Shown here: in pieces, positions 35,250-43,455 of the stretch
Numbering within the stretch: position 1 is the stretch's first letter
Layout: each line of letters opens with the position of its first letter
NCBI RefSeq assembly: GCF_026738875.1
Contig: NZ_JAPQFJ010000001.1
Span: forward strand, 248,001 to 312,000
Direction: 5' to 3'
DNA: 64,000 nucleotides
Source of the DNA: Clostridium brassicae
GTDB taxonomy: Bacteria; Bacillota; Clostridia; Clostridiales; Clostridiaceae
The notes under the pieces: generated by a model
What the model saw: only the letters and a program-made list of their open reading frames with translations
Told to the model about the DNA's origin: nothing
Databases searched by the model: none
Made by a program: the position numbers and the translations under genes

Positions 35250-35675
35250 ATGAAATTAATAGTATGTGGTCATGGAGGCATTGCCCCAGGAATTTTAAAT
35301 GCAGCTAATATGATTTTTGGAGAACAGGAAGGGGTTTTTGCTGTTCCTTTTTTCAATGGAGAAGGAACAGATGATTTGAAAAAGAAAATTGAGGATGTTT
35401 TAGGAAAAGGTGAAGATGATAATGAAGTTCTATTTATGATTGACATTTTTGGAGGGACTCCTTATAACGTAGTTGCAGAATATTCTTATAACAAGAGGAA
35501 TATGGACATAATTACCGGGGTGAATTTACCTTTAGTTCTAGAAGCTGTATCATTAAAAAATTCTATTAAATTAGATGATATGGTTTTATTGTTGAGCAAT
35601 TCAGGCAAAGAAAGTTTTAGGGTTCATAGTAAAGAAATAAAAAGAGTAGAAAATAATAATGATAATGACTTATAA
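35250..35675 (+). CDS. PTS mannose-family EIIA component
   Basis: A 141-residue EIIA domain with the phosphorylated His in CGHGGIAPGILNAA and FMIDIFGGTPYNV. It is separated from its IIB-IIC-IID partners by the GntR gene and transcribed in the opposite direction, which is less usual. A 180-base leader precedes it, with AGAAAGG before the ATG; the leader contains degraded AGAAATTTG- and ATTTTGTCATTTAA-type sequence like that after 61697. Confidence 0.9.
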   Translation: MKLIVCGHGGIAPGILNAANMIFGEQEGVFAVPFFNGEGTDDLKKKIEDVLGKGEDDNEVLFMIDIFGGTPYNVVAEYSYNKRNMDIITGVNLPLVLEAVSLKNSIKLDDMVLLLSNSGKESFRVHSKEIKRVENNNDNDL

Positions 35676-35793
35676 AAATTTTATAAAGCTTTAATGGAAC
35701 ATTAAGGGTATATGGAGTGTACATTTATTAAGCAAATATACTTTGATTTTTTTCTTGCTTCATTTATGGCAACAATAGTAGCAAGACATAATT

Positions 35794-35877
35794 AATGTAG
35801 CTGAGAATGCTAAAGAAGGGCTAAATATAGCATTAGGTACTGAACAAGAATCCAAAGAAGTGAAATTTAAAATATAG
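35794..35877 (+). pseudogene. Short gene remnant
   Basis: A 27-codon open stretch reading NVAENAKEGLNIALGTEQ and a few more residues, ending at TAG, has ordinary protein composition but no start. A second protein-like piece (ASFMATIVARHN) lies just upstream in another frame. Together they look like a frameshifted, truncated gene; the family is not recognised. Confidence 0.35.
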
Positions 35878-35911
35878 AATATTAACATATACTAACAGTT
35901 TTCAATGTGTG

Positions 35912-35985
35912 AAAGAACTACTTAAAGTGTTACATATATAGGTGAGCTTTACCTATGATACTTTAAGAGGTTCTTTTATTTTTTA
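35912..35985 (+). terminator. Long terminator before the GHKL kinase gene
   Basis: Outer stem of 17 bp with one mismatch (AAAGAACTACTTAAAGT/ACTTTAAGAGGTTCTTT) enclosing an inner hairpin (TAGGT/ACCTA), followed by a T-rich tail. Confidence 0.75.
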
Positions 35986-36112
35986 TTAACTATTTTCAAT
36001 TTTTTCTCATTATATGATATGTTTTTAAATTTTTGTTAACTGTCTTATATTATTTTGTTATAATTTTAAGGAAAGCTGATAAAAAGCTGAAATAGAGAGG
36101 CTGAGATATATT

Positions 36113-36982
36113 ATGAAAAAGAGACTTAACAAAAACTTAAATATAAATAAAACCATTATAACAATAGTAATGTTAAATATAATACAACTAGGGAGTATTA
36201 TAGCAATTGTACTGTTTAAATATTCAATAAAAAAACAATTAGTAAAAGAGGAGAATTTTAAGATAAATATTTTTATATATTTAATTTTATCTATAGTAAT
36301 ACTGAATGGTTTCATTATAGTAAGGGATTTTTACCTATTAAACAAACATAATTATAGATACGATATGATGAAAAAATCATTAGAGCAGGTAGAAAACCTA
36401 AATAAAACTTTGAGAGCTCAGAGGCATGATTTTATGAATCATCTGCAAGTGGTGTATAGTCTTATGGAATTAGAAGAATATAATGAAGCACAAGGTTATA
36501 TTGATAAAGTTTTTAAAGATATTCAAAAAGTTAATAAAGCATTAAAAACATTGAACCCAGCTGTTAATGCACTTCTTCAGGCAAAGCTTTTATATGCAGA
36601 AAAGAGAGGGATAAATATGGAGATTGTTGTAACCTCTCAACTTAAAGGTTTAAAAATACCTTCATGGGAGTTTTGCAGAGTACTTGGAAATATGATTGAT
36701 AATTCTATATTTGCTCTTCATGAGAAAGATAAAAATAGGCTTTTACAGGTGGAATTGTATGAAGATGTAAAGATGTATAGATTCAGAATAAAAAATAATG
36801 GTCCTGAAATTCCAAAGGATATTAGAAGTAAATTATTTGATGTAGGATTTACTACTAAAGGAGAACGAGGAGAAGGAATGGGACTTGCTATCGTAAAGCA
36901 GATAATCACAAATTACGGAGGAGATATTTATTTACAAAGTGATGAAAATGTAACTGTTTTTGAAGGTTGGATAAAGAAGTAG
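36113..36982 (+). CDS. GHKL sensor kinase with two membrane helices
   Basis: A 289-residue kinase. Two hydrophobic helices (~15-37 and ~48-68) are followed by a coiled segment and a Spo0B/CitA-type dimerisation helix with the phosphoacceptor in RHDFMNHLQV. A HATPase_c domain follows (DNSIFAL, G box GEGMGLAIV). There is almost no extracytoplasmic loop, so the signal is probably within or at the membrane. The LytTR regulator at 39211 is the likely partner, with nfeD and floA between. A hairpin after this gene suggests separate or attenuated transcription. Confidence 0.85.
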   Translation: MKKRLNKNLNINKTIITIVMLNIIQLGSIIAIVLFKYSIKKQLVKEENFKINIFIYLILSIVILNGFIIVRDFYLLNKHNYRYDMMKKSLEQVENLNKTLRAQRHDFMNHLQVVYSLMELEEYNEAQGYIDKVFKDIQKVNKALKTLNPAVNALLQAKLLYAEKRGINMEIVVTSQLKGLKIPSWEFCRVLGNMIDNSIFALHEKDKNRLLQVELYEDVKMYRFRIKNNGPEIPKDIRSKLFDVGFTTKGERGEGMGLAIVKQIITNYGGDIYLQSDENVTVFEGWIKK

Positions 36983-36989
36983 TTCAGGT

Positions 36990-37036
36990 GCTAAAAAGGA
37001 CATTTCAGACTCTAATATGTACTTTTTAGCTCTTTT
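36990..37036 (+). terminator. Hairpin after the sensor kinase gene
   Basis: GCTAAAAAGGACAT/ATGTACTTTTTAGC with one mismatch, then TCTTTT. Eight bases after the stop codon; it would limit readthrough into nfeD-floA. Confidence 0.65.
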
Positions 37037-37128
37037 GTATTTAAGAATGTGAGGTTAGGTAGTAAGGTATAAGCAAGATATACAAAACATTTAATTAAGA
37101 GTGAATTTATTTAGGAGGTGATTAAGGA

Positions 37129-37614
37129 GTGGCAATTGATATTTCAACACTTTCTGTAATATGTTTTGTTATAGGTTTTTTACTTATGATAATAGAGATG
37201 TTTCATCCAGGTTTTGGGTTCCCAGGAGTTATTGGAGGAATATTGCTTATAGTTGGTATAGTATTTAGTGCTAAAACTATAGTACAGGCACTGATTATGC
37301 TTATTATTATATTGACTGTGTTAGGTATATCTCTTACTATAGTTCTGAAATCATTTTCAAAGGGAAAACTTTCTAAGACTCTTGTTTTAGAGGATATACA
37401 AAAAAAGGAATTAGGATATATATGTGTGGAAGATCTTAATTTTTTTCTTAATGAAGAAGGGGTAACTACCACAGTTTTAAGACCTTCAGGTACTGCAGAT
37501 TTTAATGGCATAAAACTTGATGTAGTTTCAGAAGGTGAATTTATACAAAGAGAAAAGAAAGTGAAAATAATACAGGTTGAGGGAAGACGTATAGTAGTAA
37601 AAGAGATTATATAA
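37129..37614 (+). CDS. NfeD-like membrane protein
   Basis: A 161-residue protein with two or three N-terminal membrane helices ([34 protein letters not shown]) and a C-terminal OB-fold beta domain ([18 protein letters not shown]). NfeD proteins pair with flotillins in membrane microdomains, and floA follows 44 bases later, like yqeZ-floA in Bacillus. Starts with GTG after two ribosome sites (AGGAGGTG and AAGGA). Confidence 0.88.
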   Translation: MAIDISTLSVICFVIGFLLMIIEMFHPGFGFPGVIGGILLIVGIVFSAKTIVQALIMLIIILTVLGISLTIVLKSFSKGKLSKTLVLEDIQKKELGYICVEDLNFFLNEEGVTTTVLRPSGTADFNGIKLDVVSEGEFIQREKKVKIIQVEGRRIVVKEII

Positions 37615-37658
37615 AGAAAAAGGATTATAAAAAAACTATTAATGAGGGGAGAATTTTT

Positions 37659-38645
37659 ATGAATAGTACAATAGGTATGATAATAATTTTAGCATTAGTT
37701 GTAACTTTTTTAGCTTTATTTTTTAGCTTTGTTCCACTTGGACTTTGGATTTCAGCTTTAGCAGCAGGGGTTAAAGTAAGTATAGGTAATATGGTTGGAA
37801 TGAGACTTAGAAGAGTTGTTCCAAAGAAAATTGTACGTCCATTAATAAAGGCAACAAAAGCAGGAATTAAAGTTAATATAAATGAACTTGAAGCTCATTA
37901 TCTTGCAGGCGGAAATGTAGACAGAGTGGTAGATGCTCTTATAGCGGCACATAGAGCAGAGTTTAAGTTACCTTTTGAAAGAGCAGCGGCAATTGATCTT
38001 GCTGGTCGTGATGTATTAGATGCTGTAAAAATGAGTGTTAATCCAAAAGTAATTGAAACACCAAGTATTTCAGCGGTGGCCAAAGATGGTATAGAATTGT
38101 TAACAAAGGCAAGAGTAACTGTTAGAGCAAATTTAGAAAGATTAATAGGTGGTGCAGGAGAAGCTACTGTACTTGCAAGAGTAGGTGAAGGGGTGGTTAC
38201 TACTGTAGGAAGCGCTCAGTCCCATAAGGAAGTTTTAGAAAATCCAGATAAGATATCTCAAACAGTTTTATCAAAGGGATTAGATGCGGGAACTGCTTTT
38301 GAAATACTATCTATAGATATAGCAGATATTGATATTGGAAGAAATATAGGAGCACAACTTCAATCACTTCAAGCAGAGGCAGATAAGAATATAGCTCAAG
38401 CAAAAGCGGAGGAAAGAAGGGCAATGGCTGTTGCAAAAGAGCAGGAAATGAGAGCTGGCCTTGTAGAAGCAGAGGCAGAAATACCAAAAGCTATAGCAGC
38501 TGCACTTAAGGATGGTAATCTTGGAGTAATGGATTATTATGATATGGAGAATGTTATCTCAGACACTAAGATGAGACAATCTATTTCTAAGACTGGAAGT
38601 CAAGAGAAAATAATTAGAGATGATAATTCCAAAATAAAAAAATAA
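37659..38645 (+). CDS. floA: Flotillin-like protein FloA
   Basis: A 328-residue scaffold of functional membrane microdomains. It has an N-terminal hydrophobic hairpin ([20 protein letters not shown]), a PHB-type domain with [15 protein letters not shown] and [18 protein letters not shown], and a helical Ala/Glu-rich C-terminal region ([20 protein letters not shown]). Length and motifs match Bacillus FloA (YqfA). Middle gene of the nfeD-floA-38660-LytTR operon. Confidence 0.93.
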   Translation: MNSTIGMIIILALVVTFLALFFSFVPLGLWISALAAGVKVSIGNMVGMRLRRVVPKKIVRPLIKATKAGIKVNINELEAHYLAGGNVDRVVDALIAAHRAEFKLPFERAAAIDLAGRDVLDAVKMSVNPKVIETPSISAVAKDGIELLTKARVTVRANLERLIGGAGEATVLARVGEGVVTTVGSAQSHKEVLENPDKISQTVLSKGLDAGTAFEILSIDIADIDIGRNIGAQLQSLQAEADKNIAQAKAEERRAMAVAKEQEMRAGLVEAEAEIPKAIAAALKDGNLGVMDYYDMENVISDTKMRQSISKTGSQEKIIRDDNSKIKK

Positions 38646-38659
38646 GTGGTGATTAATTT

Positions 38660-39220
38660 ATGGAATTAATTATGGATATTATAGGAGAGCTATTAGAAGG
38701 TATATTAGGGTTCTTAACTAAATCATCTAAGAAAAAATTTAAAGGTGAAGAAAGTGATGATAGATTTGTATATGAAACGTCTGGCAAAAGTGAAGATGGG
38801 GAAGATAAATGGAATGAAGTAAAGGAATGGAAGGTAGTAGATAAGTGGAATGAAGTATCTGACTGGAATCAAACGAGCCAAGAAAAACTAGAGGATGAAA
38901 AAAATCAATTATATGAAGTAAATCAAGAGGAACAAGTAAATTATTCAAGTAAGGTTGGAAATTTAGGATTAGATAATAATTTACTTGAGGTTTACAATGT
39001 TAAGCAAATTGGTAAAGATGGCTTAGTCTGTGATAATCAACAAAGCAGTCACAATAATTTATATTATGATATTGAACCAAATAAAGAGATATATAATGAT
39101 GAAGTAGTTAGTAGCAATCTGAACTTTAATACAGAGGCATTAAGAAATTCCTTAATATATTCTGAAATTTTAGATAAGCCTAAAGCCAAAAGTAGAAGGA
39201 GGCGTAAAAATTGGATCTAA
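38660..39220 (+). CDS. Acidic hypothetical protein after floA
   Basis: A 186-residue protein. The N terminus is an amphipathic or membrane-associating helix (MELIMDIIGELLEGILGFL), followed by an acidic, Trp-bearing repeat (KWNEVKEWKVVDKWNEVSDW) and a low-complexity Asn/Glu-rich tail ending in a basic RRRRK patch. In Bacillus a small yqfB gene follows floA; this protein is longer and I do not see clear homology. Its end overlaps the LytTR gene start by ten bases. It may link flotillin microdomains to other proteins, which is inference. Confidence 0.7.
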   Translation: MELIMDIIGELLEGILGFLTKSSKKKFKGEESDDRFVYETSGKSEDGEDKWNEVKEWKVVDKWNEVSDWNQTSQEKLEDEKNQLYEVNQEEQVNYSSKVGNLGLDNNLLEVYNVKQIGKDGLVCDNQQSSHNNLYYDIEPNKEIYNDEVVSSNLNFNTEALRNSLIYSEILDKPKAKSRRRRKNWI

Positions 39221-39951
39221 AGGTATTAATTTGTGACGATGAGTTTGGCATGAGGACAGTTTTAAGAAAAGCTGTAGAAAAAATTGATGGATTTAAAATA
39301 GTGGGGGAAGCTGAAGATGGAGAAGATGTCATCGAACTTGTAGAAGAAACTCGTCCTAATATAGTATTTCTCGATATTGAAATGCCAAAACAGAGTGGTG
39401 TAGAATGTGCAAAGAAAATAGCTGATATAGATCCTAAAATTATTATTATATTTGCAACAGGTTACAATGAATATATGTCAGAAGCTTTTGAACTTTATGC
39501 CTTTGACTATATAGTAAAGCCTTTTAAATTAGAGAGAATTTATCAAACACTTCAAAAAATCAAAGATATTAATAAATTAAAAGAAGAACAATCCATAAAC
39601 AAAATAATTCGTCATGAAAAAGGATTAGACAAAATTTTGATAAAAAATAAAGAGGGTCTAAGTTTTGTAGATATAAAAGATATAATTATGATTCAAAGGG
39701 AAGACAGGAGTACAGTTATATATACTATAGATAATAATTATGTAACTTCTGAAGCTTTAAGTTCTTTAGAAGAAAAACTTGATAAAACACAATTTTTTAG
39801 AAGTCATAAATCATACATTATTAATCTTTCTATGATACAAAAAATATACCCTTACGGAAGATGGACATATATTGCAAAACTTAGAAACACTGATAAGGAT
39901 GCGCTTCTTACCCATGAAAAATATGAAGAAATGAAAAATATATTTTTATAG
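39211..39951 (+). CDS. LytTR-family response regulator
   Basis: A 246-residue regulator: receiver with ICDDEFG and phosphoacceptor in IVFLDIEMPKQSG, a Lys in IVKPFKLERI, and a C-terminal LytTR DNA-binding domain (REDRSTVIYT, FFRSHKSYIINLSMIQKIYP). Starts with TTG after AAGGAGG inside the end of the previous gene. Probable partner of the GHKL kinase at 36113, the usual pairing for LytTR regulators. Target genes are unknown. Confidence 0.9.
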   Translation: MDLKVLICDDEFGMRTVLRKAVEKIDGFKIVGEAEDGEDVIELVEETRPNIVFLDIEMPKQSGVECAKKIADIDPKIIIIFATGYNEYMSEAFELYAFDYIVKPFKLERIYQTLQKIKDINKLKEEQSINKIIRHEKGLDKILIKNKEGLSFVDIKDIIMIQREDRSTVIYTIDNNYVTSEALSSLEEKLDKTQFFRSHKSYIINLSMIQKIYPYGRWTYIAKLRNTDKDALLTHEKYEEMKNIFL

Positions 39952-39956
39952 AACAC

Positions 39957-39978
39957 ACCCCTGGATTACTCCAGGGGT
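39957..39978 (+). terminator. Terminator after the LytTR regulator gene
   Basis: ACCCCTGG/CCAGGGGT with a 6-base loop, five bases after the stop. It is GC-rich for this genome and the T tail is weak. Confidence 0.65.
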
Positions 39979-40243
39979 AAAATACTTTTTAAAATAATTC
40001 TAAGTTTAGTATAGATATGAATAGAGTATAAATTTATATACAGAGTGTGTTAAATATGATACTTATTTTATTAATGGATAAGCTATTTGAAATTTACATT
40101 TCACATATAATAGAGTAAAATAATGTATATACATAGAATAATGTAGTAATATACACTAATGCTATATTAAAGGGTATTTTTATGTCAATGTATTAAGCTT
40201 TTGAGTGTACAACAAAATTTTTAATTTGAGAGGAGTAATACAA

Positions 40244-40687
40244 ATGACACAACAAATTGATAATATTTGGCCAGGAGTTGCTATAATTATTTTTGATGAA
40301 GAAAATAGAGTCTTATTACAAAAACGTTCAGATGTAGGCCTTTGGGGAATTCCTTCTGGACATGTAGAAGCAGGTGAAACAGTAATAGAAGCCGCTATTA
40401 GAGAAGTATGGGAAGAAACAGGGCTAAATATTAGAATCAACAGATTGATAGGAGTTTATTCGGATCCAAAGTCTCAAGTATTTAAGTATCCTAATGGCAT
40501 TACAACACATTTTATAACTATATATTTTGAGGGAAAGGTAACAGGTGGACAAATATCTTGTTCTTCACCTGAAACTCTTGAGTTACGTTATTTCCCAATA
40601 GATGATTTGCCATCTGATATTTTACCAATGAATCCTCAATGGCTAAAAGATGCCCTTTGTAATCAGGAGGCACCTTTTATTCGTTAA
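40244..40687 (+). CDS. NUDIX hydrolase
   Basis: A 147-residue protein with an intact NUDIX box (GHVEAGETVIEAAIREVWEETGL is the G-x5-E-x7-REUxEETG pattern). The N terminus IWPGVAIIIFDEENRVLLQKR resembles ADP-ribose or nucleotide-sugar pyrophosphatases. ATG 40244 is chosen since AGAGGAG lies upstream; the frame extends further without a ribosome site. Monocistronic. Substrate unknown. Confidence 0.82.
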   Translation: MTQQIDNIWPGVAIIIFDEENRVLLQKRSDVGLWGIPSGHVEAGETVIEAAIREVWEETGLNIRINRLIGVYSDPKSQVFKYPNGITTHFITIYFEGKVTGGQISCSSPETLELRYFPIDDLPSDILPMNPQWLKDALCNQEAPFIR

Positions 40688-41034
40688 TATAAATAAAAAT
40701 TTTATTTTAAGGACATTTATAGTGTTCTAAACATAAGAAAAAAATATCAATTGTAAATGAGAAAAATTAGAGTTTATATAATATATTAATAATATCACTA
40801 CTTGTTAAGGGGTATTATTATAACCTAGAAACTAAAGTTGATATATGATATTCTTTAATAGTATTTTGCCCCCCTTTTTATATAGGAATTTAGAAAATAT
40901 AGTTAGTATATGATTTATTTTGTTAATATAAATATTGCATAATTCTACAATTATAAAGTATATAATACTGTATTATATACAATATTTAATAAAGTAATAT
41001 AATAATTTATATAAATAATGGAGGTGATGATAGG
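40688..41034. other. Intergenic region, 347 bp
   Basis: Very AT-rich. I see a pyrimidine run at about 40867-40880 and several TATAAT-like boxes, but no gene, repeat or strong hairpin. Confidence 0.5.
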
Positions 41035-41478
41035 TTGAAGAGAGTACTTCTCATTAATGATTGTAAATTTGAGAAAATTGTTATAAAAGACTTACTTATA
41101 AAATTGGGATATGGTGTTGAATTAGGTGATGAATATGAAGCATTAAAAATGAGCGAGGAGCTTGATCCTGATATTGTTATTGTTAATTTAATAATGAAAG
41201 AAACAACAGGAGATAAGCTTATAAAAAAAATAAAAAGCATTAATAAGGATATAGTTTGTATATTGTCTTCTAGTAATAAACTCAATATAGATGAGTATAA
41301 GAAAAAAGGAGTGGATGGAGTTATTCAAACTCCTATAAATCCAGATAAATTAGTAGAAATTCTGCAATGTAAACAAACTGATGATAAAAAGTTAAGATTT
41401 TGTCCATATTGTGGTAATAAATTAGAAGGTTTATCTGGAAAAATTATATTTTGCCCTTTTTGTGGACAGCATTTGTAG
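41035..41478 (+). CDS. Degenerate receiver domain fused to a zinc ribbon
   Basis: A 147-residue protein. Residues 1-115 follow a receiver fold (KRVLLINDC; DPDIVIVNLIMKE; VDGVIQTPINPDKL). The phosphoacceptor Asp is Asn (N51), the acidic pair is ND and the conserved Lys of the KP motif is Thr, so phosphorylation by the usual route is unlikely. The C terminus is a zinc ribbon with CPYCGNKL and CPFCGQ. Starts with TTG after GGAGGTGATGA. It is monocistronic. It may act as a protein-protein switch; function unknown. Confidence 0.75.
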   Translation: MKRVLLINDCKFEKIVIKDLLIKLGYGVELGDEYEALKMSEELDPDIVIVNLIMKETTGDKLIKKIKSINKDIVCILSSSNKLNIDEYKKKGVDGVIQTPINPDKLVEILQCKQTDDKKLRFCPYCGNKLEGLSGKIIFCPFCGQHL

Positions 41479-41799
41479 TGTAGGGGGTGCCTCGAAATAG
41501 AAAGTAGTTTCTAGAGTGAGAGACAACCCCTTTTAAATTATCTAGGAATTATAATTTATATAGTTAAATTAAGTTTTAGGATAAATAAAAAACATTAATT
41601 TAAAAAACATAGTATAACAAAAAATGAAAAAACTGAAAATTCAGAAAAAGGGTTTTAATTTTTATTAAACCATGCTATAATATAAACAAGAAGAAAAACT
41701 CTTCTTGCAAATCCTAATTCATTAAAACTAGTTAGAGTTATCAAAGTAATTAAGAATTAAGAATTAAGAGTAAAAGCATGAAAGAGTAAAATTAATTTA

Positions 41800-42137
41800 G
41801 GAGTCAAAGGCTCAAAGAGTTTGGTAGTTAAAGAAGTAAAGCAAAAAAAATGGGAGTCAAAGACTCAGAGGAATTTATGTTAGGAGTCAAAGGTTCGAAG
41901 GTTTTAAAAATAAGTAAAGGATTTAGGAGTCAGAGGCTCAAAATCATTAATTAAAGAATTAAAGAATTAAAGAATTAAAGAATTAAAGAATTAAAGAATT
42001 AAAGAATTAAAGAATTAAAGAATTAAAGAATTAAAGAATTAAAGAATTAAAGATAGTTAAAAGTTTAAAAATTTAGGAGTCAAAGGCTCAAAAGATTCAA
42101 TCATAAAAGTAATTGAGAGTTTAGGAGTCAAAGTCTC
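41800..42137 (+). repeat. Array of six short GGAGTC hairpins
   Basis: GGAGTC-A(A/G)A-GNYTC occurs at 41800, 41853, 41883, 41926, 42076 and 42124. Each can fold as a 5-bp stem with a 3-base loop (for example GAGTC-AAA-GACTC). The second arm varies (GGCTC, GACTC, GGTTC, GGCTC, GGCTC, GTCTC), and except for one base in the last copy every variant still pairs through G-U. The whole gap 41479-42339 has no supported complete gene. Confidence 0.75.
41949..42052 (+). repeat. 8-bp tandem repeat, 13 copies
   Basis: AATTAAAG repeated 13 times without error, between the fourth and fifth GGAGTC hairpins. Perfect identity suggests recent slippage expansion. Confidence 0.95.
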
Positions 42138-42152
42138 AAAGAATTAAGATAA

Positions 42153-42298
42153 GTTGGAAATAAAATTTTAGATTTACCAGATGAACAATTAAAGTGTATT
42201 TAAGTGCAATTGAAATTGAAGCAGAGGTAATTAGGAAGGATCGTTTTGTGATTAAGGCAGTAGACAATGAATTTAAAAATGAATTAGGGTTTGCGTAG
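42153..42298 (+). pseudogene. Frameshifted gene fragment
   Basis: Protein-like sequence GNKILDLPDEQLK continues, after a one-base frameshift near 42193, as VYLSAIEIEAEVIRKDRF and further acidic and basic residues to a TAG at 42296. There is no start codon with a ribosome site. It abuts the hairpin/tandem-repeat region, which may have expanded inside or next to the dead gene. Family not recognised. Confidence 0.45.
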
Positions 42299-42337
42299 CA
42301 GCCAGTTTTATAGTTTTTATAATAAACTGGCTGCTAC
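42295..42337. terminator. Terminator of the 42340-44427 gene pair
   Basis: Perfect 14-bp stem GTAGCAGCCAGTTT/AAACTGGCTGCTAC, immediately after the stop of the minus-strand gene; AT-rich flanks on both sides. Confidence 0.78.
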
Positions 42338-42339
42338 TA

Positions 42340-43440
42340 TTATTTAATATTAATTTTTAAAAGTTTCGAATCAACATTACATACTATTTTTGAGTCATAT
42401 ATGCCAAGTAGTTTTCCTTTATATGTTAGTTGCTTATTAGTATTTATTTCTGTTAAGGTACCTTTTAATGAATCATTAATATATATAGTATCTTTATCTA
42501 TTAGATAAAGATCTTTTTTATTTACTTCATGGGGTAATTTTAGTTCAGTCCAATCTGTTGTGTTAATATCATCTAATTTTTTATAATATATAGTTGATAT
42601 CTTATTATCTGATAATTCTCCTAAGTAAATGGTATCGTTTTTATCAGTATTTATTAGTGTTAATTCTTTGGAGTTTTTAATTTTAACTCTGCTAGTATCT
42701 TTCTTATTTAAAATATAAACTTTATGATTAGGTAATGTTTCATAAACTACAGCATCGTTATTTAACAATAACGAAATATTACTAATATTAGTATTATCTA
42801 CATCCAACTTATATAGATGGTTCATCCTATCTATTTTATATAAAGAATTATGAGAAGTTGAATTTTTTAGTTTTAGGAAAACAATACCCGTTAGAGGTGA
42901 CGAATTTATATCATCAATTTCTGATCTTGTATTGGATACTATTTTTATATTTTCATCATCACGTTTAACTTCATCCATGTGATTATTGTCAGCATTATAA
43001 GAAAAAAAAGTGAATGTACTACTCTTTTTTAGTTTTTCCTTAATAGCTATGTATAGTTTATTTCTATTAGGTATCCACCTATAACAAGATACATGTCCTG
43101 ATCTTGGGATATCTAATGTTTTTTCAGCTCCGGTATTAGTATCAATAACTTTAAAATTATCATTATCCATATAGCTAATATAACTACTATCATAGGAGAC
43201 CTGAAGATTTTCTATATCATTAGGGAGATCTATTTGTATGTCAGTGTTATTAGTGCTGGCGGTATTAACAACTTTTTTTAAAACCATATCTTTAGATACA
43301 TCTCTTTTCACCAATAAAAAACTATTTATGTAATATAAAACAGAAAATTGTACAGCTAGTCCAAAAGTTACAAATATAAATAGTTTTTTAAAAAAAACAA
43401 TATTTCTTTTCTTTTTATTTGATTTTTTTGTGTGTTTCAT
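42340..43440 (-). CDS. Membrane-anchored hypothetical protein, propeller-like
   Basis: A 366-residue protein with a Lys-rich N terminus, one membrane helix (~20-42) and a large extracytoplasmic part of beta-strand character with short repeats (SYDSSYISYMDNDNFKVID; LYKIDRMNHLYKLDVDN), suggestive of a beta-propeller. No enzyme motif is seen. It starts 15 bases after the phosphodiester glycosidase-like gene, so they are co-transcribed, which suggests a joint role in cell-surface glycan handling. GGAGG precedes the ATG. Confidence 0.65.
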   Translation of the reverse strand: MKHTKKSNKKKRNIVFFKKLFIFVTFGLAVQFSVLYYINSFLLVKRDVSKDMVLKKVVNTASTNNTDIQIDLPNDIENLQVSYDSSYISYMDNDNFKVIDTNTGAEKTLDIPRSGHVSCYRWIPNRNKLYIAIKEKLKKSSTFTFFSYNADNNHMDEVKRDDENIKIVSNTRSEIDDINSSPLTGIVFLKLKNSTSHNSLYKIDRMNHLYKLDVDNTNISNISLLLNNDAVVYETLPNHKVYILNKKDTSRVKIKNSKELTLINTDKNDTIYLGELSDNKISTIYYKKLDDINTTDWTELKLPHEVNKKDLYLIDKDTIYINDSLKGTLTEINTNKQLTYKGKLLGIYDSKIVCNVDSKLLKINIK

Positions 43441-43455
43441 ATACTCGCCTCCAAT

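Noticed and set aside
41949-42052. Possible CRISPR array
   Set aside because: The repeats are 8-bp units in tandem with no spacers, and no cas genes are present.
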